The notes beneath the pieces are model-generated. The model was not told the DNA's origin and did no database searches. It saw only the letters and a program-made list of their open reading frames with translations. A stretch of DNA of 64,000 nucleotides from Clostridium hydrogeniformans DSM 21757 (GTDB taxonomy: Bacteria; Bacillota; Clostridia; Clostridiales; Clostridiaceae), in the NCBI RefSeq assembly GCF_000686705.1, contig NZ_KK366005.1, positions 257,512-321,511 on the forward strand, read 5' to 3'. A program made the position numbers and the translations under genes. How positions within the stretch are numbered: position 1 is the stretch's first letter; the number at the start of each line of letters is the position of its first letter. Positions 43,497 to 51,317 of the stretch are shown here, piece after piece.

Positions 43497-44597
43497 TTAC
43501 TTTCTCTCAAAAAGCATAACAGTTGAAAATCCATCACTACCATGAAAAATTACCTTTCCATTTAGAGTAGCAACCCTCTCCTCTATTCCCATTATTCCAA
43601 CACCCTTTTTAAATGCTTTTGTCCCTATTCCATTATCTTTAATCTCTATCTTTATGAGTTTATTTAATATAACTATCCTACATCCTAAGTTTGTAGCCTT
43701 TGAATATTTCATTGTATTAGTTAAAATCTCTCTTAAATTTTCTATCACTACATTCCATATATCATAATCTATAACCTGAAGATCTCCTGTATATGATAAA
43801 GTAGTTTTAATTTGTGACTTATAGGAAAACTCCTCTAACATAAGCTTTGCCCTATTAAATCCTACTTCCTCTTTATTAGGCTTAAGGTCCCTCAATGTTC
43901 CTCTTATATCATCCATACCTTCTCTTAAAACCCCAGTTATTACTTTAAGCATTTCTTTAGCCTTGTCCTTATCTTTATCTATAAGTATATTAATTGCTTC
44001 TAACTGCATAAGACTTCCTGATATGGTATGCCCTAATTTATCATGAAGATTTTGAGCTATTTTATTTCTCTCTTCTAACTTAGATGTGTAATATATTTGC
44101 CTATTTAAGGTATCCTTTCTTCTATTACTACTTAAAAGCCTTTCATTATGCACTCTAAGCTCATCATTAGTAACCCACGCCTTATTTACAACACTCTTAT
44201 TTTCATAATAACTATATATAAAAATCTGAGCTATTAGAAGCATATAAGCTGTATCTATATTTTTAATTAAAAAGCTAATATTTAATAATACAGGCATCAA
44301 GGTATATAATATAATATCTTTTTTGAACTTTATTATAGTCTCACATAAAAAAATATATAAAAAAACATATGCATAGGAATTAACTTTTATAATCACCACA
44401 AAAAGTCCTATTAAAATTATTATATGTAATCTTTTTATAGATTTCTCACTAATAAATTTGTTCTTCATAATCAAGTACAAAGCTATATATGTTATCCCAA
44501 TAATTACAGATTGAGCTATACTATATCCTAAAGTAATACTGTTATATATAAAATTTAAAAATACTATGAGGTTTAAGAATATAAGTGACCAATACAT
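43497..44597 (-). CDS. Sensor histidine kinase, NarX/LiaS-DesK type
   Basis: 366 aa. Five to six N-terminal membrane helices (~1-150, no large extracytoplasmic sensor domain) precede the HisKA_3 dimerisation helix with EERNKIAQNLHDKLGHTISG (His near residue 186) and the ATPase with NTMKYSKATN, IKDNGIGT and GVGIMGIEERV. It phosphorylates the response regulator encoded immediately downstream. Intramembrane sensing kinases of this kind often react to cell-envelope or lipid changes; the signal here is unknown. Confidence 0.93.
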   Translation of the reverse strand: MYWSLIFLNLIVFLNFIYNSITLGYSIAQSVIIGITYIALYLIMKNKFISEKSIKRLHIIILIGLFVVIIKVNSYAYVFLYIFLCETIIKFKKDIILYTLMPVLLNISFLIKNIDTAYMLLIAQIFIYSYYENKSVVNKAWVTNDELRVHNERLLSSNRRKDTLNRQIYYTSKLEERNKIAQNLHDKLGHTISGSLMQLEAINILIDKDKDKAKEMLKVITGVLREGMDDIRGTLRDLKPNKEEVGFNRAKLMLEEFSYKSQIKTTLSYTGDLQVIDYDIWNVVIENLREILTNTMKYSKATNLGCRIVILNKLIKIEIKDNGIGTKAFKKGVGIMGIEERVATLNGKVIFHGSDGFSTVMLFERK

Positions 44598-44892
44598 AAA
44601 TTCTAGCTCCTTTAAAGTTTTATTTAATTTTTCAATTATTCAGACTATTCCAATTTACCAACTAAATAATAACCTATATGAAAAAAAACTCCCTTATTGT
44701 TTTATATTTTTTTAATTATATCAATGTAAAATTATTATATCATAGTTATATATTATTTCTTAAATCTAGTTAATATATGGTAAAATAAAGTACTTAATAT
44801 TCTAATTTAATTTATTTTAATGGGTGCAGTAAGTCTCTTTCTTATTCTAGAATTCTAGTCAAAATCACTATATATTGGGGGTATATATATTT

Positions 44893-46155
44893 ATGTATTT
44901 AAAAAATGTTACTTATCTTAATAGGGATATGGAATTTAAAACGGGGAATATTTTTATTAAACATGAGTCTTTAGAGATTCTTAATGGGGAAATTGATGAT
45001 TCATATGAGGATGTTGTAGACTGTGAGGATTTTATAGTTATTCCTGGACTTTTTAACTCTCACTACCATAGTGGCTCTAATATCTTAAGAGGTCTTTTTA
45101 AAGATATGACTATGGAAGATTGGGAAAATAATAGTTATGCTGGAAAACTTCACAGTAAGTTTTTTCATGCCCTTAACTACGGACTTTCAGAAAGTGACTA
45201 CAGGGTATTATGTATTAAAGGATATTTAGAACTTATGAAAAAAGGGGTAACCTTTATACAAGACTCTCCATTTTCTACTAGAAATCCATCAATTCTTTAT
45301 GATATAGCTAAAAACTTAGGATTAAAGGCTAGAATAGATACCTTTGATGACTATGATCTACATGTTGATAAGGATGACGGTAAAATTAAATACATGGCTC
45401 ATCTTCCAGAAGAAGATAAGATAAATGAAGAGACTCTTGAGAGGTCAAAAAAAATAAAGAAGCATTTAGATCCACCTTTCTGTACTCACTGCCTAGAAAC
45501 TTTATCAAAACGAAATATTATATCTAATTCTTACGGAAAGTCTACTCTTGAATTATTTCATGAGAATAATCTTCTTAATAATAAAACAGTTTTCTTTCAC
45601 TGTATCCACACTACAGAAGAAGATATAGATATCCTTAAGGAAACTGGAGCCTCTGTAGTAACATGTCCAGTGACAACATTAAAATCAGGATCTGGATATG
45701 CTAATATTAAAACTTTATTAAATAATAATATAAATATAACACTAGGAACGGATTTCTCTTTTACTGATATATGGCAGGTTATAAGAATATCCTATTTACT
45801 TTTAAAATTAAATTCTCCTATAAAGGAGTTTTCTGCTAAGGATATTATGAAAATGGCTACAATAAATGGAGCCAAAGCTTTCAATGTTCATGATAGCCTA
45901 GGAGTTATAGATGATGGCTATAAGGCTGACTTAGTATTTTTAAATAAGAAGGATATTAGACTATATCCTATGATAAATGAAGATGGTTTTTCAAATATAC
46001 TCCATAACCTTGTAATGGAAGGGGATGCTTCTATGGTTGTTCACGTAATGACTGATGGTAATTGGATAGTTAAAGATGGAAAATCCCTTCTTATAAATGA
46101 AGAAAACCTAAATAAAAGCTATATAGAAATCTTAGAGAAAATATGTAAAAAATAA
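44893..46155 (+). CDS. Amidohydrolase-superfamily deaminase/chlorohydrolase-like protein
   Basis: About 420 aa, TIM-barrel amidohydrolase. FNSHYHSGSNIL has the HxH metal motif, HCIHTTEEDI the third His and TLGTDFSFTDIW the catalytic Asp; an N-terminal and C-terminal beta-sandwich flank the barrel. This matches the MtaD/SsnA/TrzA group that deaminates purine-like or triazine substrates. The metal and substrate are not proven. GGGGG lies 11 nt before the ATG; an in-frame TTG at 44875 has no ribosome binding site. Confidence 0.85.
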   Translation: MYLKNVTYLNRDMEFKTGNIFIKHESLEILNGEIDDSYEDVVDCEDFIVIPGLFNSHYHSGSNILRGLFKDMTMEDWENNSYAGKLHSKFFHALNYGLSESDYRVLCIKGYLELMKKGVTFIQDSPFSTRNPSILYDIAKNLGLKARIDTFDDYDLHVDKDDGKIKYMAHLPEEDKINEETLERSKKIKKHLDPPFCTHCLETLSKRNIISNSYGKSTLELFHENNLLNNKTVFFHCIHTTEEDIDILKETGASVVTCPVTTLKSGSGYANIKTLLNNNINITLGTDFSFTDIWQVIRISYLLLKLNSPIKEFSAKDIMKMATINGAKAFNVHDSLGVIDDGYKADLVFLNKKDIRLYPMINEDGFSNILHNLVMEGDASMVVHVMTDGNWIVKDGKSLLINEENLNKSYIEILEKICKK

Positions 46156-46198
46156 TTAATTTATTTACTATTAGTTATATAATTATACTTATACTAAA

Positions 46199-46311
46199 TT
46201 ATTGCGATAAAGGTTCTAACTTGTGGAATTTATTGCTTTTTATAAACTTAATCTTTTTCTTAGCCTTTAATTTTTTAGTTAAACTCTTTTAAGATTTTCT
46301 TATTGCAATAA
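46199..46311. promoter_or_regulatory. Pair of TTATTGC-R-ATAA palindromes before phzF
   Basis: TTATTGCGATAA (46199-46210) and TTATTGCAATAA (46300-46311) are 101 nt apart. Each is flanked by TTCTAACTT or AAGTTAGAA, which are inverse of each other. They could be an operator pair for a regulator acting on the downstream gene by looping. Confidence 0.5.
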
Positions 46312-46348
46312 GTTAGAATTAATATATTTTATGGAAGGTATTAAACTT

Positions 46349-47179
46349 ATGAAAATTCTAGATATATTTCAAGTAGATGCGTTTACTGATAAAAAATTTA
46401 AAGGAAATCCTGCTGCAGTATGCATATTGACAGAAGACTTAGAAGATAAAGATCTTCTATCTATAGCTGAGGAAATGAACCTATCAGAAACTGCTTTTGT
46501 TAAACCTATTGATGGTTCTTCACTTAAAAATGCAAAAACTTTTTCTTTAAGATGGTTTACTCCAAAGGCAGAGGTACCCTTATGTGGCCATGGAACCTTA
46601 GCTACATGTGAAGTTATATTTTCTAAATATAAAAACTCCAATGAGGAATTAATATTTAAAACTTTAAGCGGAGATCTCATATGTAAAAAGACCCCCCTAG
46701 GCATAAGTCTAGACTTCCCTTTAGATACTCCTAAAAAAATTCTACCTACTACTGAGCTACTTAATGCCTTAGGTATAACTTCCTTTGAGGATTGTATATT
46801 AGGTGAAAAAACTAAAAAGTTAGTTCTTAGACTTAAGTCTTCAGAAGAGGTATTATCTATTAATCCTGATTATGAGGCATTAAAAACCTTATCCTTTAAT
46901 TTTGATGTAAAAGGCATTGGAATTACTGCTATAGGAAATGATAAATATGATTTTATATCTCGTTACTTTAATCCATGGATGGGAGTAAATGAAGATCCAG
47001 TTACAGGTTCAGTTCATACTCTACTAGCTAACTACTTTGGAGAAATCCTTAATAAGAAAGAGCTCAGTGCTTATCAAGCCTCTCCACGTGGTGGCGAAAT
47101 GAATTTAAAAATCATTGAAGATAGGGTAAAAATAATAGGTAAATCTGTTATAGTAATGAAGGGTGAAATATATATTTAA
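46349..47179 (+). CDS. PhzF-family isomerase
   Basis: 276 aa. N-terminal FQVDAFTDKKFKGNPAAVC and the catalytic Glu in MNLSETAFVKP (near residue 45) identify the PhzF/diaminopimelate-epimerase fold, with PLCGHGTLA and the second-half DPVTGSVHTLLANY as substrate loops. PhzF proteins isomerise phenazine precursors, but most homologues outside phenazine producers have unknown substrates. GGAAGGTATTAAACTT supports the start six codons into the longer frame. Confidence 0.9.
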   Translation: MKILDIFQVDAFTDKKFKGNPAAVCILTEDLEDKDLLSIAEEMNLSETAFVKPIDGSSLKNAKTFSLRWFTPKAEVPLCGHGTLATCEVIFSKYKNSNEELIFKTLSGDLICKKTPLGISLDFPLDTPKKILPTTELLNALGITSFEDCILGEKTKKLVLRLKSSEEVLSINPDYEALKTLSFNFDVKGIGITAIGNDKYDFISRYFNPWMGVNEDPVTGSVHTLLANYFGEILNKKELSAYQASPRGGEMNLKIIEDRVKIIGKSVIVMKGEIYI

Positions 47180-47218
47180 AGTTTGTATTTTATACCCTAA
47201 TCATGGTTATTAAAAACA

Positions 47219-47264
47219 AAAACACTATGTAGTCTCATTAAACCAATGGACTTCATAGTGTTTT
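47219..47264. terminator. Terminator between convergent genes
   Basis: AAAACACTATG/CATAGTGTTTT with a 24-nt loop, directly before the GNAT stop. Confidence 0.7.
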
Positions 47265-47270
47265 ATCATA

Positions 47271-47771
47271 TTATAGCTCTATCCAATATCTATATTTATC
47301 CTCAAATATATCTTGAAGCTTTCCTCCATTTCTTTCTATAACCTTTTTAGAAGGAATATTGTCAGTATTACATGTTAGTAAGGCTTCCTTTACTCCTATT
47401 TTTTTAGCTTCTTTTAAAAGCTCCCTAAGAAGTATACTTCCATATCCCTTTCCTATTTCCTTTGGAAGTAATCCATAGCCTATATGTCCACCTTCTTTTC
47501 TTAAGTTATCATTTAAATAATGTCTTAACTTACCTATACCTACTATTTTACCATCTACATATAGCCAATACATGGTTTGAGGTACATATCCTTTTTTAAT
47601 ATCTATTCCTTTACTACAGTTGTAGTTCTCCATAAGATATGAAGAAAACTCTTCTCTAGATATTTCATATCCAGTATTATAAAAACCATTGCTAACAGCT
47701 GGCATCTCCTTAAGCATATTGAATACGACTTCCCCATCCTTTAAGCTTAATGCTCTAAGTTCTATATCCAT
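47271..47771 (-). CDS. GNAT-family N-acetyltransferase
   Basis: 166 aa. HIGYGLLPKEIGKGYGSILL contains the IGKGYGS acetyl-CoA loop, and LLTCNTDNIPSKKVIERNGG is the motif B/A end. The N-terminal part (SNGFYNTGYEISREEFSSYL) is typical of the YdiD-like acetyltransferases. Substrate unknown. GGGGGAGAAGGTT gives the start. Confidence 0.88.
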   Translation of the reverse strand: MDIELRALSLKDGEVVFNMLKEMPAVSNGFYNTGYEISREEFSSYLMENYNCSKGIDIKKGYVPQTMYWLYVDGKIVGIGKLRHYLNDNLRKEGGHIGYGLLPKEIGKGYGSILLRELLKEAKKIGVKEALLTCNTDNIPSKKVIERNGGKLQDIFEDKYRYWIEL

Positions 47772-48127
47772 AACCTTCTCCCCCTATTTCTACTTATATA
47801 CTACATTATTTTTCAAGAGCTATTATTTAATGGAACCTTTTTCTTTATAATTATCTGCTCTTATGATTCAAATTTTAAATTAAAAATATATTCCTATATT
47901 ATATAATAATACTTTTTCAATTTAAAGAATTATTTGAAAATAATGTTATGAATAAGAATAAAGCAATATTTAAGTCATTTCTATTTATGAATCCCTCATA
48001 GTTCACCTAAAAATATATTCCCTTTATTCCTTAGAAAAATCCTTTTTTAAAATATTTTAAGTATGTCAAAATCTTAAATCTTCTATATCATAAAAATCAA
48101 CCTTATTATATATATCTTCACTGATAA
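47772..48127. other. Intergenic region, 350 nt
   Basis: AT-rich, no supportable ORF or motif between the GNAT gene start and the DUF4179 gene end. Confidence 0.6.
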
Positions 48128-49486
48128 TTATTTAATATTCACTGTAAATGAACTATCCTCCATTAGCTTAATCTCTGATTCATAATCAGCAATCTTAATT
48201 TTATAACTCTCATTAGGATTTAGCTTAGGAAACTCTCTTATTATTATGTCATTATCTTCAGTAATTTTTGTGCTTTCATATTCCTTTCCATTACTATCTA
48301 CTAAAACTAAGTGTGTTTCATACATAGAGCTTAAATTCCCTGTACTTTTATGCCTTACTAAAGTTTTATCCTCTAAAAAATCCACAGACTCTACAGTAAC
48401 TCCTCCTAGCTTTCCAAAGCTTATTATTGTTTCTCCCTTATTATTTAATTTTTCTTCTTTAAACTTCCTACTACCACTCTTTATTGCTTCATTACTTCTA
48501 CGAATATAGGGTATAAAAGTTAATGATGCCGTATTATCATTGACTTTACTAAAATACTCTTCGTTATGAAAAGTATTTATCCCCCCATTGCCTGAAGCTC
48601 CATTAATCTGTAAATACTTCCCTTTATCATCCATTACAATATAGCTAAGAGTATCAACATATTCTGTGGTATTTTTCATAGAAGTTCTAATCACTGTATT
48701 TATAGGTGTCGTTATAACTTCCTTAACATTAATATCTTTATCTATTTTAGAAAGATTTAAGTTTAAAGGTATATTTTTAACTTTTCCCTTAACTTTCTCA
48801 TTAGTAACCTTAAACCTAAAATCCCATTCTCCCTTTACCTCTCCAAGTAATTCTCTAATATTAAGATCCATATTAAAAGTGTCTGGAATATCCACCTCTC
48901 CTCCTAAGATACTAGCTTTAATAGATTTAGGAAAACTCTTCTTACCTACACTAAACTCATCCATACCAACATAAGTATATTCATCTATAAATTCCCCCGT
49001 TCCCCCTGACCCAAAACTTACTACTTTCCCATCTATCTTAAAAGTTTTATCAAGTATATGAGGTTCAACCTCTATTTTTTTATCACTTTTAACTGTATAT
49101 CCTATAGCAATCTTCATTGTATCATAAACTATGCTATCAATTACTACTGTAACTCCATTGCTAGTCTGAGATAGTTTTATATCATCTGAATAATCAATAT
49201 AACTACTATCAGAAATACTATTATTTTCTATTAAAAAAGAAAATACAGAATTCACTATGGGTATATTTTTAGCTACAGCTGGAAAAGTTGCGCTAAACAA
49301 ACTAAAGGCAATAACTATTGTAGCTGCTGTAATAATAGTTCTTTTTATTATTTTTTTCTTTTTACTTTTCTTAGGTAAATTATCTATAGTATTTTTAACT
49401 AAAGCTTTAATATTCTCTGGAACTTCTATTTTATTTTCCATAATCTTATCTCTTAATATATCATCCATAATCTTTTCCCTATTCAT
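48128..49486 (-). CDS. DUF4179 anti-sigma-type membrane protein (second copy)
   Basis: 452 aa. Cytoplasmic N-terminus with a helical sigma-binding region (ILRDKIMENKIEVPENI), one membrane segment (IIKRTIITAATIVIAFSLFS, ~44-64) and a long extracytoplasmic DUF4179 domain. It is related in layout to the protein at 21382. It begins 13 nt after its sigma gene, exactly as in the first module. AGGAGGGTTATTTT serves the ATG. Confidence 0.85.
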   Translation of the reverse strand: MNREKIMDDILRDKIMENKIEVPENIKALVKNTIDNLPKKSKKKKIIKRTIITAATIVIAFSLFSATFPAVAKNIPIVNSVFSFLIENNSISDSSYIDYSDDIKLSQTSNGVTVVIDSIVYDTMKIAIGYTVKSDKKIEVEPHILDKTFKIDGKVVSFGSGGTGEFIDEYTYVGMDEFSVGKKSFPKSIKASILGGEVDIPDTFNMDLNIRELLGEVKGEWDFRFKVTNEKVKGKVKNIPLNLNLSKIDKDINVKEVITTPINTVIRTSMKNTTEYVDTLSYIVMDDKGKYLQINGASGNGGINTFHNEEYFSKVNDNTASLTFIPYIRRSNEAIKSGSRKFKEEKLNNKGETIISFGKLGGVTVESVDFLEDKTLVRHKSTGNLSSMYETHLVLVDSNGKEYESTKITEDNDIIIREFPKLNPNESYKIKIADYESEIKLMEDSSFTVNIK

Positions 49487-49498
49487 AAAATAACCCTC

Positions 49499-50035
49499 CT
49501 AATCTTTTAAAATATCATAGAGTTTATTTCTTGCCCTCGAAAGCCTCGATGCCACTGTACCTTCCTTTATTCCTAAGACCTTAGCAATATCCTTCTGTTT
49601 TAAGTCCTCATAATAAAAAAGCACTGTTACTATTCTTAAATCATCCTCTAAATAATTAACTGCATTATATATATCCATATTGTTTATATTAAAACCACTG
49701 ACTTCCTCTCCATGTAGTATTTCTTCCATGGGAATTATCTTCTTCTTATTCCTAAGAATCTTGTTGCATTCATTTATTAATATCCTTATAAGCCAAGTTT
49801 TAAAGAAATCATCCTTTCTTAATCCCTCTATACTTTCATAAATTTTTATAATTGTATTTTGAATAGCATCTTCAATATCTTCTTTGTGCCTAAGTATTGA
49901 TGTAGCTACCCTATACATGGATGTAATATTATCATTTATAATTCTCTCAAAAGCATTTTTATCTCCTTTTTTAGCTAACCTTACATCTAAATCATTATTA
50001 ACTTTATCTTTTTTAAGTTGCGATGTAATATCCAA
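49499..50035 (-). CDS. ECF-type RNA polymerase sigma factor (second copy)
   Basis: About 178 aa. Region 2 is around AFERIINDNITSMYRVATSI and ILRHKEDIEDAIQNT; region 4 is VTVLFYYEDLKQKDIAKVLG then IKEGTVASRLSR. I choose TTG 50035 as start: GGGGAGGGAGA lies 5 nt upstream and the ATG at 50053 is inside the same purine run. The other sigma gene shows the same TTG-GAT-AT start context. Paired with the DUF4179 protein, it likely answers an envelope stress. Confidence 0.88.
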   Translation of the reverse strand: MDITSQLKKDKVNNDLDVRLAKKGDKNAFERIINDNITSMYRVATSILRHKEDIEDAIQNTIIKIYESIEGLRKDDFFKTWLIRILINECNKILRNKKKIIPMEEILHGEEVSGFNINNMDIYNAVNYLEDDLRIVTVLFYYEDLKQKDIAKVLGIKEGTVASRLSRARNKLYDILKD

Positions 50036-50053
50036 CCTATCTCCCTCCCCCAT

Positions 50054-50467
50054 ATGTCTTAAGGTATACCTTACCCCTAATTAATAAATATCCCCTTGTA
50101 TTTTTTAATTTTCTTTCCTACATATAATTCTCTTATAAGTGTCATATTATTATCCTAACAAATTCGTAATCATTAGATTAGATCTTTTATTTCTAGTATA
50201 AACCTTAGCTAAGATTTCATATATTAGATGCTTGTAACCTACATTTTCTTCTAATATTTATATATTTTTTTATTTTATACTAGATTAGAACCTAATTTAG
50301 ATAAAGATTTTACTTAATCCAAGCTGTTCTAATTCGATTTACAATTCATAGTTTTATATAGTTTCCAAAAATAAATATTAAAATCACAAATTTTTCTTAG
50401 CAACTTCTCATTTATATTGTAGTAAACTTATTTCTAAATTAATATCTACTTCTCCAAAGCTTAAGCC
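50054..50467. other. Intergenic region upstream of sigma gene
   Basis: AT-rich, no ORF with ribosome binding site. The promoter of the sigma gene must lie here, but no box is clear enough to name. Confidence 0.5.
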
Positions 50468-50528
50468 TTATAAGAATGAAAAGACCTTAGAGTATTTAAC
50501 TAACTCTAAGGTCTTTTCATTCTTATAA
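50468..50528. terminator. Perfect 26-bp inverted repeat with 9-nt loop
   Basis: Arms 50468-50493 and 50503-50528 match perfectly, built around AAGACCTTAGAGT/ACTCTAAGGTCTT, with TTATAAGAATGAAA outside. The core is also the rubredoxin terminator stem at 7384. It lies 150 nt after the OB-fold gene and probably ends that transcript. Confidence 0.8.
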
Positions 50529-50679
50529 ACTATATTTTAATGTTATATTTGTATATGAAAGTAAGCTTAATTTATAGAAGCCTTTTCCTTAGCTTAAATT
50601 TAGATAGGATAAAAGCTTTATAGTTTTCATCTACAGTTTTGATAGTATAAATACTAAATTTTTAAAGTAATGTATGTAA

Positions 50680-51090
50680 TCAGGATTTACTTTCTACTAT
50701 AGAAGACTCATTTATATAAATGTTATTTCCAAACTTCCCTGTGCATACTCCTTTTATTGTTATAACCTCTCCCTTTTTCACCGAAGATAAATTTCTAGTA
50801 TCATTAAGTCTAAATACTATATATCCTCCTCCACTGCCTTTCATATTCACTTTTGAAACATAGAAGTTTTTATTAATGCTATCTACCTTTCCAGTAATCT
50901 CTATATTTTTTTCTTTAAATATACTATCTCCACTTTTATTATTTTCCATATATATTTTTATAAGATCTTCTGCCTTAACTATATTATTTTCTTCATTATC
51001 AGTAGCTGCCTTAACATATAAATTATTGAATACAATAACCATAAGACACATTATAACAACTATTAACATAGATTTTTTATTTATTCTCAT
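50680..51090 (-). CDS. Exported OB-fold (tRNA_anti-like) protein
   Basis: 136 aa. An N-terminal hydrophobic signal or anchor (SMLIVVIMCLMVIVFNNLYV) precedes an OB-fold domain of tRNA_anti-like type: EDLIKIYMENNKSGD, EITGKVDSINKNFYVSK, GGYIVFRLN and VITIKGVCTGKFGNNIYINESSIV. Proteins of this type bind small ligands or nucleic acids, here outside the cytoplasm. AAGGAGGTTTTTTTGT precedes the chosen ATG; 14 further upstream codons have no ribosome binding site. Confidence 0.78.
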   Translation of the reverse strand: MRINKKSMLIVVIMCLMVIVFNNLYVKAATDNEENNIVKAEDLIKIYMENNKSGDSIFKEKNIEITGKVDSINKNFYVSKVNMKGSGGGYIVFRLNDTRNLSSVKKGEVITIKGVCTGKFGNNIYINESSIVESKS

Positions 51091-51165
51091 ACAAAAAAAC
51101 CTCCTTACACTCTTTGAACATAGTTTTAGCAAATATAGCTAATTCTATTCTTCAAATACAGTATA

Positions 51166-51306
51166 AGAAGGTTTATCTGATGGCTATAAGCTTTAACACC
51201 CCCATCCACGTGTAAGGTGGGGGATAACAGTTGCTACGCCCCTAGATTAACTCATCTAACCTTCAGGCGGTGGAAAGAACACCATCTTAAGGAAGATTCG
51301 TTCTAT
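51166..51306 (+). repeat. Dispersed structured repeat, copy B
   Basis: Best-preserved copy. Order: GATGGCTATAAGC, left stem CCCCCATCC/GGTGGGGG, GATAACAGTTGCTACGCC, TAGAT/ATCTA, right stem CCTTCAGGCGGTG/CACCATCTTAAGG, end GGAAGATTCGTTCTAT. It ends 11 nt before the stop of the ABC gene on the opposite strand. Confidence 0.9.
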
Positions 51307-51317
51307 CCTAATGCTTT

